A DNA stretch of 64,000 nt from Streptomyces sp. RB17 (GCF_009604455.1 NZ_WEGL01000001.1:1-64000); one strand, 5' to 3'; shown: positions 21,495-31,010, counted from the stretch's first letter. Notes: generated by a model from the sequence alone, not told the origin. Translations and numbers: made by a program.

Positions 21495-22163
21495 ATGGGG
21501 ATGAAGGGGAGCGCGCACATCGTCTGGGACTGGAACGGCACGCTGTTCCACGACAATGACGCGATCATCGGGGCGACGAACGCGGCCTTCGCCGAGCTCG
21601 GGCTGGAACCGATCACGCTGGAGCAGTACCGGTCGCTGTACTGCGTGCCGGTGCCGAAGTTCTACGAGCGGCTCATCGGCCGGCTGCCGACCGATGCCGA
21701 GTGGGAGCTGATGGACGAGGTCTTCCACCGGTACTACGCCGAGCACCGGGCGCGGTGTGGTCTGACCGAAGGCGCGGTGGAATTGCTCGCGGGGTGGACG
21801 TCGGCGGGGCACAGTCAGTCGCTGCTGAGTATGTATGTGCACGAGGAACTGGTGCCGCTCGTGCGGGGGTTCGGGATAGAGACGCACTTTCTGCGGGTCG
21901 ACGGGCGCACCGGGCCGTCCGGCGGGAGCAAGGCCGCGCACATGGTGCGGCATCTGGGCGCGTTGAGCGAGGTTGTGAAGCCTGCGCGGACCGTGGTGAT
22001 CGGGGACGCGGCGGACGACGCCGTCGCGGCGCTAGGTGCGGGGGCGCGGGCGGTTCTCTACACCGGGGGGTCGCACAGCCGGGCCAGTCTGGAGGAAGTG
22101 GGGGTGCCGGTGGTGGACACGTTGGCCGAGGCGGTGGAGGAAGCGCAGCGAATAGCGGCGTAG
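21495..22163 (+). CDS. HAD-superfamily hydrolase-like protein
   Basis: The protein has 222 residues. HAD motif I reads WDWNGTLFHD: the nucleophile is D12, but the second acid, normally Asp, is Asn (N14). Motif III Lys is within SGGSKAAHM, and motif IV is VIGDAADDA. The overall layout resembles phosphoglycolate phosphatase-like proteins. The DxN form of motif I also occurs in other actinobacterial members, so this may be a subfamily feature with altered chemistry rather than a mutation. The substrate is unknown. Two close ATGs (21495 and 21501) are possible starts. Confidence 0.84.
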   Translation: MGMKGSAHIVWDWNGTLFHDNDAIIGATNAAFAELGLEPITLEQYRSLYCVPVPKFYERLIGRLPTDAEWELMDEVFHRYYAEHRARCGLTEGAVELLAGWTSAGHSQSLLSMYVHEELVPLVRGFGIETHFLRVDGRTGPSGGSKAAHMVRHLGALSEVVKPARTVVIGDAADDAVAALGAGARAVLYTGGSHSRASLEEVGVPVVDTLAEAVEEAQRIAA

Positions 22164-22308
22164 CCGCGGGGCCGTGCGCGGCGGTGGGGCGGCGCTTGCG
22201 AGGTGCCCTGTGCTGCAGCTGGGCGACGGGGTGGCTCGCTCGCCGGCGCTGGTGGGGTGCCGCCTCCCCGGCGGTGCGACCGCCCTCAGCGGTGGGGGTG
22301 AGGCCAGT

Positions 22309-22347
22309 GGTGCTGCGTTTTCCCCAGGGGCGCGGGGAACTGCGCGA
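22309..22347 (+). repeat. dispersed intergenic repeat, copy 1 (degenerate left arm)
   Basis: This stretch shares its core with 30907-30944, including GGGGCGCGGGGAACTGCGCGA and the preceding GGTGCTGC. A TTCCCC/GGGGAA stem (22320-22325 with 22334-22339) remains, but the outer part of the left arm no longer pairs. Similar elements are common in Streptomyces intergenic DNA. It lies between the convergent HAD and DJ-1 genes, in an otherwise featureless 255-base gap. Confidence 0.65.
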
Positions 22348-22418
22348 GCGGCCACGACGGGTCAGCCGTCCGGCGGGGTACCGCAACCCCGACGGCGAGA
22401 CCTCGCCCCCACCGCCCC

Positions 22419-22985
22419 TCAGCTCGCCGGTGCCTTCGAGCGCAGCACCTTGAGGAACTCGCGCATCCAGGTCGGATGGTCGGGCCAGGCTCGGGAGGAG
22501 ACCAACGTGCCATCGACCACGGCTTCGGTGTCCTGGAAGCTCGCGCCGGCCGCCTGCATGTCCGGCTCCAGCGCGGGGTACGCCGTGACCCGGCGGCCGC
22601 GCAGACTGTCGATCGCCGCGGTGAGCAGCGGGCCGTGGCAGATCTGGGCGACGGGCCGGTCGGAGTCGAAGAACGCCTTGAGGATCTTGCGAAGCTCGGG
22701 GTCGTTGCGCAGATACTCGGGGGCCCGGCCGCCGGGGATGACGAGGGCCACGTACTCGCCGGGGTCCACGTCGGCGAAGGCCAGGTCGGCGGGCCAGGTG
22801 TAGCCGGGCTTCTCGGTGTAGGTGTCGTAGCCGGGCTCGAAGTCGTGGACGACGAAGCGGAGGGTCTTGCGGGAAGGGGCCGCGATATGGACCTCGTAGC
22901 CTTCCTCGCGCAGGCGCTGGTACGGGTAGAGGACTTCCAGGGACTCCGCCGCGTCGCCGGTGACGATCAGGATCTTCGCGGGCAT
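22419..22985 (-). CDS. DJ-1/PfpI family protein
   Basis: The protein has 188 residues, starting at the ATG at 22985 after a GGAGGAG site. It has the flavodoxin-like DJ-1/PfpI fold with the nucleophile elbow AQICHGP (C116, H117) and an N-terminal glutamate (in DAAESLE). The family includes cysteine proteases, glyoxalases and chaperones. The cysteine-histidine pair is intact, so a hydrolase or deglycase-like activity is possible but not shown. It is divergent from the glutamate dehydrogenase gene, across a long intergenic region. Confidence 0.88.
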   Translation of the reverse strand: MPAKILIVTGDAAESLEVLYPYQRLREEGYEVHIAAPSRKTLRFVVHDFEPGYDTYTEKPGYTWPADLAFADVDPGEYVALVIPGGRAPEYLRNDPELRKILKAFFDSDRPVAQICHGPLLTAAIDSLRGRRVTAYPALEPDMQAAGASFQDTEAVVDGTLVSSRAWPDHPTWMREFLKVLRSKAPAS

Positions 22986-23759
22986 GTCGGCTCCTCCGGG
23001 TGCTCCGGTGCTCCTGTACTCCTGGGCGGGACGCACTGTCCCTGGGCAACGTGCCGACACCGGGCGTGCTTGCCAAGGGGGCCGTCGCGGTTCCGGCCCT
23101 CGGCCGAGCGCCGGGGCCCCACCTGGCGGCAGGGTGCCCTGTTCTCAGAGTGCGGTCCGCGCCCCACCGGCGCGACCGGACGCCCGCCGCCGTACAACCG
23201 GACACCCCGCCGCCCGACCGAACGCATGTCCCACCCCAGCCCCCACGCCATTCCAGCCGCCCCGCCGCACCTCACCCACCCAAACCCCACGAACCCCACC
23301 CGACCGAATACGTCACCACGCCTCACGCCACCCCTGTGCAGAACGTCAAACTTCACCCCTCGGTTTTGTACACATACGGCTCATGACGGGCCCCGGGTGC
23401 GGAGCGATAGCCTGGTGGCGTGATCAGCGCGATATCTCGCGGGGGCGACGCTGCCCCTGCCCTGCGCCCGGGTTGCACGGAGCACCTCCGTGACCGGGCG
23501 GCGGTCGCTGGTCTTCGCGGGCGGGTCGGGGCCGCAGGAGCCTCTGGGACGCCGAGGACAACCCTGGACACGGCGGCGCAGAGAACGGCGTCACACCCGA
23601 CAGGTGTGTCGAGAATGGCCGAAAACCCCCCGCTCATCTCACCTCGCGGCATAGCGTCGAAGCGGACCGGACACCCCGGGCCGTGGCGTCGAGCCGGAGG
23701 GAAAGAGACCGTACTTCCTTCTACGTCACGCAACGGCGCGCGACAGGAGTCAGAGGACA
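22986..23759. promoter_or_regulatory. long intergenic region upstream of NAD-glutamate dehydrogenase
   Basis: A 774-base gap without a convincing gene. From about 23203 to 23350 the plus strand is very C-rich and G-poor. It includes five C runs at 23275-23301, which make a G-quadruplex-type motif on the minus strand. After 23350 there is a lower-GC stretch (TTGTACACATACGG) that could be promoter-like. Weak open frames are present, but their codon bias is poor and none has similarity that I recognise. The region probably contains promoters and the leader of the dehydrogenase gene. Confidence 0.5.
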
Positions 23760-26700
23760 ATGCAGACCAAGCTGGACGAAGCCAAGGCCGAGTTGCTCGA
23801 GAGGGCTGCCCGGGTAGCTGAGAACAGCCCGGTCGGGGGGCACCTACCGACCGGGACCGAGGGCGAGGGCTCCCCGGGTACCCCGGACAGCGAGTCCATG
23901 CTCGCGTTCCTCCAGCGCTACTACCTGCACACCGCCCCGGAAGACCTCACCGACCGCGACCCGGTCGACGTCTTCGGCGCCGCGGTCTCGCACTACCGTC
24001 TCGCCGAGAACCGCCCCCAGGGCACGGCGAACGTGCGGGTCCACACCCCGACCGTGGAGGAGAACGGGTGGACCTGCAGCCACTCGGTCGTGGAGGTCGT
24101 CACCGACGACATGCCCTTCCTCGTCGACTCGGTCACCAATGAGCTGACCCGGCGGGGCCGCGGGATCCACGTCGTCGTCCACCCGCAGTTCGTGGTCCGG
24201 CGCGACCTCACCGGCAAGCTGATCGAGGTCCTGCCGACCCCGCCGGGCGGTGACCTGCCGCACGACGCGCACTTCGAGTCCTGGATCCACGTCGAGACCG
24301 ACCGGGAGACCGACCGCGCCGACCTGAAGCAGATCACCGCCGATCTGCTGCGCGTGCTGTCCGACGTGCGCGAGGCCGTCGAGGACTGGGAGAAGATGCG
24401 GGAGTCGGCGACCCGGATCGCCGACGGCCTGGAGAGCGAGCCCGTCCCGGGCGATCTGCCCCGGCCCGAGGTCGCGGAGGCCCGCGAACTGCTGCGCTGG
24501 CTCGCCGACGACCACTTCACCTTCCTCGGCTTCCGCGAGTACCAGCTGCGCGAGGACGACACGCTCGCCGCCGTGCCCGGCACCGGTCTCGGCATACTGC
24601 GCTCGGACCCGCACCACGCAGAGGACGAGAAGCACCCGGTCAGCCCCTCCTTCGAGCGGCTGCCGGCGGACGCCCGCGCCAAGGCCCGCGAGCACAAGCT
24701 GCTCGTGCTGACCAAGGCCAACAGCCGGGCCACCGTGCACCGGCCGTCGTACCTGGACTACATCGGCGTCAAGAAGTTCGACGCGGACGGCAGCGTCGTG
24801 GGGGAGCGGCGCTTCCTCGGTCTGTTCTCCTCGGCCGCGTACACCGAGTCCGTGCGCCGTGTCCCGGTCATCCGCCGCAAGGTCGACGAGGTGCTGGAGC
24901 GCGCCGGGTTCTCGCCCCACAGCCACGACGGCCGTGACCTGCTGCAGATCCTGGAGACCTACCCGCGCGACGAGCTGTTCCAGACGCCCGTCGCCGAGCT
25001 GCAGTCCATCGTCACGAGCGTCCTCTACCTGCAGGAGCGGCGGCGGCTGCGGCTCTACCTGCGCCAGGACGAGTACGGCCGCTACTACTCGGCCCTCGTC
25101 TACCTCCCGCGCGACCGCTACACCACCGGTGTCCGGCTGCGGATCATCGACATCCTGAAGGAGGAGCTCGGCGGCGTCAGCGTCGACTTCACCGCCTGGA
25201 ACACCGAGTCGATCCTCTCGCGGCTGCACTTCGTCGTCCGCGTCCCACCGGGCACCGTGCTGCCCGAGCTGTCGGACGCCGACAAGGACCGCATCGAGGC
25301 CCGCCTGGTCGAGGCCGCCCGGTCCTGGGCCGACGCGTTCGCCGAGGCGCTGACCGCCGAGTGCGGTGAGGAGCACGCGGCCGAGGTGCTGCGCCGCTAC
25401 AACCACGCCTTCCCCGAGGGCTACAAGGCCGACCACACCCCGCGCGCCGCGGTCGCCGACCTGGTCCACCTGGAGCAGCTCAGCGAGGACAAGACGTTCA
25501 GCCTGAGCCTGTACGAGCCGGTGGGCGCCGGGCCGGAGGAGCGCCGGTTCAAGATCTACCAGAAGGGCGGCTCGGTCTCCCTCTCGCACGTGCTGCCGGT
25601 GCTCAGCCGCCTCGGCGTCGAGGTCACCGACGAGCGGCCGTACGAACTGCGCTGCGCGGACCGCACCACGGCCTGGATCTACGACTTCGGTCTGCGCATG
25701 CCCAAGGCGGGCAGCGGCGACCACCTCGCCGACGACGCCCGCGAGCGCTTCCAGGACGCCTTCGCCGCCACCTGGACCGGCAAGGCGGAGAACGACGGCT
25801 TCAACGCCCTGGTACTGAGCGCCGGGCTGACCTGGCGGCAGGCGATGGTGCTGCGCGCCTACGCCAAGTACCTGCGGCAGGCCGGTTCGACCTTCTCGCA
25901 GGACTACATGGAGGACACCCTCCGCAACAACGTCCACACCACCCGGCTCCTGGTCTCGCTGTTCGAGGCCCGGATGTCGCCGGACCGGCAGAAGGCCGGT
26001 CTCGAGATCACCGACGCCCTGCTGGAGGAGCTGGACGCGGCCCTGGACCAGGTGGCGAGCCTGGACGAGGACCGGATCCTCAGGTCCTTCCTGACCGTCA
26101 TCAAGGCGACCCTGCGCACGAACTTCTTCCAGGAAGCGCGCGGCGGCAAGCCGCACGACTACGTGTCCATGAAGTTCGACCCGCAGGCCATCCCGGACCT
26201 GCCGGCGCCGCGCCCGGCGTACGAGATCTGGGTGTACTCGCCGCGCGTCGAGGGCGTGCACCTGCGCTTCGGCAAGGTCGCCCGAGGAGGCTTGCGCTGG
26301 TCCGACCGGCGTGAGGACTTCCGCACCGAGATCCTCGGCCTGGTCAAGGCGCAGATGGTGAAGAACACCGTCATCGTGCCGGTCGGCGCCAAGGGCGGGT
26401 TCGTCGCCAAGCAGCTGCCGGACCCGAGCGTGGACCGGGACGCGTGGCTGGCCGAGGGCATCGCCAGCTACAAGATGTTCATCTCGGGCCTGCTCGACAT
26501 CACCGACAACATGGTCGCCGGCGAGGTCGTGCCGCCGCAGGACGTGGTCCGGCACGACGGCGACGACACCTACCTGGTCGTCGCGGCCGACAAGGGCACC
26601 GCGACCTTCTCCGACATCGCCAACGGGGTCGCCGAGAAGTACAACTTCTGGCTCGGCGACGCCTTCGCCTCCGGCGGCTCGGCCGGTTACGACCACAAGG

Positions 26701-28694
26701 GCATGGGCATCACCGCGCGCGGTGCCTGGGAGTCCGTGAAGCGGCACTTCCGTGAGCTGGGCGTGGACACGCAGACCGAGGACTTCACGGTCGTCGGCAT
26801 CGGTGACATGTCCGGTGACGTGTTCGGCAACGGCATGCTGCTGTCCGAGCACATCCGCCTGGTCGCCGCCTTCGACCATCGGCACATCTTCATCGACCCC
26901 ACCCCGGACGCGGCGACGGGCTACGCCGAGCGCCGCCGCCTGTTCGAGCTGCCCCGTTCCAGCTGGGCCGACTACAACACCGAGCTGCTGTCGGCGGGCG
27001 GCGGGATCTTCCCGCGCAGCGCCAAGTCGATCCCGGTCAACAGCCACATCCGCGAGGCCCTCGGCATCGAGGGCAAGGTCACCAAGATGACCCCGGCCGA
27101 CCTGATGAAGGCGATCCTGCAGTCGCCGGTCGACCTGCTGTGGAACGGCGGCATCGGCACCTATGTGAAGGCGTCGGCGGAGTCGAACGCGGACGTCGGC
27201 GACAAGGCCAACGACGCCATCCGCGTCGACGGCAAGGACCTGAGGGTCAAGGTCGTCGGCGAGGGCGGCAACCTGGGCCTGACCCAGCTCGGCCGGATCG
27301 AGTTCGCCACGCACGGCGGCAAGATCAACACCGACGCGATCGACAACAGCGCGGGCGTGGACACCTCCGACCACGAGGTGAACATCAAGATCCTGCTGAA
27401 CGGCCTGGTCGCGGACGGCGACATGACGGTCAAGCAGCGCAACAAGCTGCTCGCCGAGATGACCGACGAGGTCGGTGCGCTGGTCCTGCGCAACAACTAC
27501 GCGCAGAACACCGCCCTGGCCAACGCCCTGTTCCAGGCCAAGGACATGCTCCACGCCCAGCAGCGGTTCCTGCGTCACCTGGTGCGCGAGGGCCACCTGG
27601 ACCGGGCGCTGGAGTTCCTGCCGGCGGACCGTCAGATCCGCGAGCGCCTCGGCCAGGGCCTGGGCCTGACCGGCCCGGAGACGGCCGTCGTCATGGCGTA
27701 CACGAAGATCACGGTTGCCGAGGAGCTGCTGGCGACCTCCCTGCCGGACGACCCGTACCTGCGCGGCCTGCTGCACGCGTACTTCCCGACGGCCCTGCGC
27801 GAGCGGTTCGCCGAGGCCGTCGACAACCACCCGCTGCGCCGTGAGATCACCACGACCGTGCTGGTCAACGACACGGTCAACACGGGCGGTACGACCTATC
27901 TGCACCGGCTGCGCGAGGAGACCGGCGCCTCCCTGGAGGAGATCGTCCGGGCCCAGACCGCGGCCCGCGCGATCTTCTGCTCGGCGCCGGTGTGGGACGC
28001 GGTCGAGGCGCTGGACAACAAGGTCGACGCGGCCGTCCAGACCCGGATCCGGCTGCACTCTCGGCGGCTGGTCGAGCGCGGCACGCGCTGGCTGCTCAAC
28101 AACCGGCCGCAGCCGCTGCGGCTCGCCGAGACGGTCGAGTTCTTCGCCGAGCGGGTCGAGCGGGTCTGGCAGGAGCTGCCGAAGCTGCTGCGCGGCGCGG
28201 ACCTGGAGTGGTACCAGCACGTGTACGACGAGCTGTCCGCGGCCGGCGTCCCGGACGAACTCGCCACGCGCGTGGCCGGGTTCTCCTCCGCCTTCCCGTC
28301 GCTCGACATCGTGTCGGTGGCCGACCGCATGGGCAAGGAGCCGCTGGACGTCGCCGAGATCTACTACGACCTCGCCGACCGGCTCGACATCACCCAGCTG
28401 ATGGACCGCATCATCGAGCTGCCCCGCGCCGACCGCTGGCAGTCCATGGCCCGTGCCTCCATCCGCGAGGACCTGTACGCGGCGCACGCGGCGCTCACCG
28501 CGGACGTCCTCGCGGCCGGCAACGGCACCTCCACCCCCGAGCAGCGCTTCAAGGCCTGGGAGCAGAAGAACGCGCCCATCCTGAGCCGGGCGCGCAGCAC
28601 CCTGGAGGAGATCCGCGGTTCGGAGACCTTCGACCTCGCCAACCTGTCGGTGGCGATGCGGACGATGCGGACGCTGCTGCGCACGCATTCGTAG
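23760..28694 (+). CDS. gdhB: NAD-specific glutamate dehydrogenase, large type
   Basis: The protein has 1,644 residues, the usual size of the 180-kDa class first described in Streptomyces. It catalyses NAD-dependent deamination of glutamate to 2-oxoglutarate in the cytosol. The N-terminal half (about 1-700) carries regulatory ACT-like regions. The catalytic core (about 730-1220) includes RGGLRWSDR, the lysine-rich GAKGGFVAKQLP segment (about 875-885) and GIGDMSGDVFGNGMLLS. A helical C-terminal domain follows. The ATG at 23760 has AGGA upstream. The gene is monocistronic, with a terminator 38 bases after the stop. Confidence 0.97.
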   Translation: MQTKLDEAKAELLERAARVAENSPVGGHLPTGTEGEGSPGTPDSESMLAFLQRYYLHTAPEDLTDRDPVDVFGAAVSHYRLAENRPQGTANVRVHTPTVEENGWTCSHSVVEVVTDDMPFLVDSVTNELTRRGRGIHVVVHPQFVVRRDLTGKLIEVLPTPPGGDLPHDAHFESWIHVETDRETDRADLKQITADLLRVLSDVREAVEDWEKMRESATRIADGLESEPVPGDLPRPEVAEARELLRWLADDHFTFLGFREYQLREDDTLAAVPGTGLGILRSDPHHAEDEKHPVSPSFERLPADARAKAREHKLLVLTKANSRATVHRPSYLDYIGVKKFDADGSVVGERRFLGLFSSAAYTESVRRVPVIRRKVDEVLERAGFSPHSHDGRDLLQILETYPRDELFQTPVAELQSIVTSVLYLQERRRLRLYLRQDEYGRYYSALVYLPRDRYTTGVRLRIIDILKEELGGVSVDFTAWNTESILSRLHFVVRVPPGTVLPELSDADKDRIEARLVEAARSWADAFAEALTAECGEEHAAEVLRRYNHAFPEGYKADHTPRAAVADLVHLEQLSEDKTFSLSLYEPVGAGPEERRFKIYQKGGSVSLSHVLPVLSRLGVEVTDERPYELRCADRTTAWIYDFGLRMPKAGSGDHLADDARERFQDAFAATWTGKAENDGFNALVLSAGLTWRQAMVLRAYAKYLRQAGSTFSQDYMEDTLRNNVHTTRLLVSLFEARMSPDRQKAGLEITDALLEELDAALDQVASLDEDRILRSFLTVIKATLRTNFFQEARGGKPHDYVSMKFDPQAIPDLPAPRPAYEIWVYSPRVEGVHLRFGKVARGGLRWSDRREDFRTEILGLVKAQMVKNTVIVPVGAKGGFVAKQLPDPSVDRDAWLAEGIASYKMFISGLLDITDNMVAGEVVPPQDVVRHDGDDTYLVVAADKGTATFSDIANGVAEKYNFWLGDAFASGGSAGYDHKGMGITARGAWESVKRHFRELGVDTQTEDFTVVGIGDMSGDVFGNGMLLSEHIRLVAAFDHRHIFIDPTPDAATGYAERRRLFELPRSSWADYNTELLSAGGGIFPRSAKSIPVNSHIREALGIEGKVTKMTPADLMKAILQSPVDLLWNGGIGTYVKASAESNADVGDKANDAIRVDGKDLRVKVVGEGGNLGLTQLGRIEFATHGGKINTDAIDNSAGVDTSDHEVNIKILLNGLVADGDMTVKQRNKLLAEMTDEVGALVLRNNYAQNTALANALFQAKDMLHAQQRFLRHLVREGHLDRALEFLPADRQIRERLGQGLGLTGPETAVVMAYTKITVAEELLATSLPDDPYLRGLLHAYFPTALRERFAEAVDNHPLRREITTTVLVNDTVNTGGTTYLHRLREETGASLEEIVRAQTAARAIFCSAPVWDAVEALDNKVDAAVQTRIRLHSRRLVERGTRWLLNNRPQPLRLAETVEFFAERVERVWQELPKLLRGADLEWYQHVYDELSAAGVPDELATRVAGFSSAFPSLDIVSVADRMGKEPLDVAEIYYDLADRLDITQLMDRIIELPRADRWQSMARASIREDLYAAHAALTADVLAAGNGTSTPEQRFKAWEQKNAPILSRARSTLEEIRGSETFDLANLSVAMRTMRTLLRTHS

Positions 28695-28731
28695 CCGTAC
28701 GACGGCGAGTTCGTAGCCGTACGACCGAGAG

Positions 28732-28764
28732 CGCCCCGGGCCGACGTGAAATCGGCCCGGGGCG
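28732..28764 (+). terminator. terminator after glutamate dehydrogenase gene
   Basis: Perfect 13-bp stem CGCCCCGGGCCGA (28732-28744) with TCGGCCCGGGGCG (28752-28764), seven-base loop, followed by a T/C-rich stretch. Confidence 0.88.
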
Positions 28765-28851
28765 TTCCCGTTCTTGCCGACCCTTATACAAAAACGATCA
28801 GCGAATTTACCGTTTCCTGCTAATCGGCGCCTTTCGGATAGGGTCGGCGCT

Positions 28852-29349
28852 GTGACTGTTCAACTCACCGAGATCACCGAGATCACCGAGACCCGCCCGG
28901 CAGCGCCCCCCGCGCCGGCTCCGGCCCGGCGGCCCGTCAGGCGGGTCGTGCTGGAGGTCGTGAAATTCGGGATCGTCGGCGGCAGCGGGGTCCTCGTCAA
29001 TTTCCTGGTCTTCAACCTGCTGTTGCACGGCCTGGGTTGGCAGGCGATGACCGCGACCGTCCTGGCCAGCTGTATCGCGATGGCGACCAATTACCTGGGC
29101 TTCCGGTATTTCGCCTATCGCGACCGGTCCTCGCGCACCCGCAGCCAGATCGTCCTGTTCTTCGTCTTCAGCGGCCTGGGCGTGGTGATGGAAATCGGCC
29201 TGTTCTGGGTCGGTTACCACGGTCTCGGCCTGCACAGCGTGCTGGCATCGAATGTGGCGAAGGCCCTGTCGATCGTGCTCGCCTCCGCCTTCCGGTTCCT
29301 CGTCTACCGCACCTGGGTGTTCCGGCAGGATGCGCACCGCACCGTCTGA
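28852..29349 (+). CDS. GtrA-family membrane protein
   Basis: The protein has 165 residues with a GTG start at 28852. After a proline-rich cytosolic N-terminus (about 1-40) it has four hydrophobic helices with the GtrA-type pattern: FGIVGGSGVLVNFLVFNLLL, then ASCIAMATNYLGFRYFAY, and ending FRFLVYRTWVF. GtrA-family proteins are thought to flip or hand over polyprenyl-linked sugars for surface glycan assembly. The next gene overlaps by 20 bases and is a polytopic glycan-type membrane protein, which supports a role in envelope glycosylation. The start has only a weak ribosome-binding site. Confidence 0.87.
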   Translation: MTVQLTEITEITETRPAAPPAPAPARRPVRRVVLEVVKFGIVGGSGVLVNFLVFNLLLHGLGWQAMTATVLASCIAMATNYLGFRYFAYRDRSSRTRSQIVLFFVFSGLGVVMEIGLFWVGYHGLGLHSVLASNVAKALSIVLASAFRFLVYRTWVFRQDAHRTV

Positions 29350-30844
29350 CACCGAGCCGGTGAGCCGCACACCGTCCCCGCCGGGCGCCGCGCGGGCCGG
29401 CCGGGTGCTGCCGCAGGCCGCCGCCGCGCTCGTCGTGGTGCTGCTGCTCCTGGTGATCGTCCGCCTGCCCTGGGCGGGCGACCTCGGCATGCACGCGGCC
29501 ACCGTCCAGCGCCTGAGCCACCATCTGCTCCATCCCGGCAACCCGCTGGTCGACGCGGACACGCCGAGCCCCTACTACTCGCCGTGGATGCTGGTCCTGG
29601 GCCTGGTCGCCAGGCTGACCGGCCTGTCGGTGTTCGTGGTCCTGCGGCTCGCCGCGCTCGTCGGGCTGACACTGCTGGTCACCGGGGTCTGGCGCTACGT
29701 CCGCACGCTCAGCTCCCATGCCACGGCACCCGCGCTTGCCCTGCTCAGCCTGCTCTTCCTCTGGGGCCCGCTGCTGTTCAACTGGTCCGGCTTCCTGGGC
29801 CTGAACTCCCTTGCGCTGACGGTGTCGTACCCCAGCGTTCTCGCGCTCGGCCTCACCTTCCACTTCTGGGCCTGGCTCACGCGGGCGACGCGGGAGGAGA
29901 CCGCGTGGGGAAGGTGGCTGTGGCTCGGTGTGCTCTGGGCGCTGATCCTGCTGTGCCACCAGTTCACCGGCGTGGTGGCCTCTCTGGGCGCCCTGGCGAC
30001 GGTGATTGCGGCGCGGCCGTCCCGACCGGCGCTGTTGCGCCTGTCCGCCGCGCTGGCCCTCGGCATGCTCCTGCTCTGGCTGTGGCCGTACTACGACTTC
30101 TTCTCCCTCTTCTCCGCCGGCGCGGACCTGGAGGCCATCCACAAGCCGCTGTACGAGCACCTGGCCGCGCGGTTCGGTCTGGTGCTGCTCGGGGTGGCGG
30201 CGCTGGTGCTGCGCTTCCGCCGCGACCGCTGGGACCCGCTGGTGCTGTTCTTCGTCCTCGGCGTGCTGGTGTTCGCCGCGGGCGGGCTGACCGGCCACTA
30301 CTCCTGGGGCCGCGCCCTGCCCGCCGCGCTGATCCCGGCGCAGCTCGCGGCCGCGCTGGAGGCCGTCTCGGCCGGGCGGCGGGCGATGGGGAGGGTGGGC
30401 TGGGCGTGTGTCCTGGGTGTCGCCCTGCTTGTCGGCGCGTGGACGCAGGCCGGGACGCTCGGTTATGTGACGGGGCGTGCTGCGCTTCCCTCTGCCATCG
30501 CCGCGAAGTACCGGACGCCGTGGGTGGGGTACCACTGGATCACGCCGTGGGTGAAGTACGGGGACGTGGTGATGGCCCGGACGACTCCGGCGCGGCAGAT
30601 CCCCGCGTACGGGCCGTACACCGTGGCGCCGGGGTATCCGGATGTGTTCCTGCGGGACGCTGCGCGGCGGGAGGCGGCGGTCGAGCGGTACTTCGCTGCG
30701 GGGACGTCTGCTTCTGCGCGGGCGGGGGTGCTGCGGGAGTACGGCGTGAAGTGGGTCGTGGGCTCGGAGAGTCTTGCCGGACCCGGGCTTCGGAAGGTGA
30801 CGGCGGGACCGGCCGGACAGGTCCTGTACCGAGTGGTCCCCTGA
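29330..30844 (+). CDS. polytopic membrane protein, probable glycosyltransferase (GT-C-like)
   Basis: The protein has 504 residues and about ten to twelve hydrophobic helices. An early acidic loop (WAGDLGMHAATVQRL) and a membrane layout with the loop DADTPSPYYSPWM resemble lipid-linked-sugar-dependent GT-C transferases. The C-terminal soluble end (VLREYGVKWVVGSESL) is like that seen in GT39/GT83-type membrane proteins. I do not recognise a named family with certainty. The ATG at 29330 overlaps the gtrA-like gene by 20 bases; a GTG at 29360 is an alternative. Together with the GtrA-like protein it probably forms a two-gene glycan-modification unit. Confidence 0.75.
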   Translation: MRTAPSDTEPVSRTPSPPGAARAGRVLPQAAAALVVVLLLLVIVRLPWAGDLGMHAATVQRLSHHLLHPGNPLVDADTPSPYYSPWMLVLGLVARLTGLSVFVVLRLAALVGLTLLVTGVWRYVRTLSSHATAPALALLSLLFLWGPLLFNWSGFLGLNSLALTVSYPSVLALGLTFHFWAWLTRATREETAWGRWLWLGVLWALILLCHQFTGVVASLGALATVIAARPSRPALLRLSAALALGMLLLWLWPYYDFFSLFSAGADLEAIHKPLYEHLAARFGLVLLGVAALVLRFRRDRWDPLVLFFVLGVLVFAAGGLTGHYSWGRALPAALIPAQLAAALEAVSAGRRAMGRVGWACVLGVALLVGAWTQAGTLGYVTGRAALPSAIAAKYRTPWVGYHWITPWVKYGDVVMARTTPARQIPAYGPYTVAPGYPDVFLRDAARREAAVERYFAAGTSASARAGVLREYGVKWVVGSESLAGPGLRKVTAGPAGQVLYRVVP

Positions 30845-30906
30845 GCTGTGGCCGGCGGGGTGGGTATCGCCTGCCCGCGCCGGCCGGGTTGCCTCCTGAA
30901 GCCGAC

Positions 30907-30944
30907 GGTGCTGCAGTTCCCCAAGGGGCGCGGGGAACTGCGCG
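30907..30944 (+). repeat. dispersed intergenic repeat, copy 2 (intact hairpin)
   Basis: This is the second copy of the element at 22309. It has a perfect 10-bp stem GCAGTTCCCC (30913-30922) with GGGGAACTGC (30932-30941) and a nine-base loop. It lies between the stop codons of convergent genes (30844 and 31011) and could work as a bidirectional terminator. Confidence 0.7.
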
Positions 30945-31010
30945 ACCAGCCGAACCGGACCCGCAGTCGCCCACGCCCTTCAAGTACAACGGCGCTTCGG
31001 AACCGGCCCT

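Noticed and set aside
23420..23821. Possible small protein upstream of the glutamate dehydrogenase gene
   Set aside because: Codon bias is poor, no ribosome-binding site is visible, and the frame runs into the dehydrogenase start in another phase.
23844..28688. Open frame of more than 1,600 codons antisense to the glutamate dehydrogenase gene
   Set aside because: Same reason: the sense gene has clear motifs, and the antisense frame has no recognisable domain.
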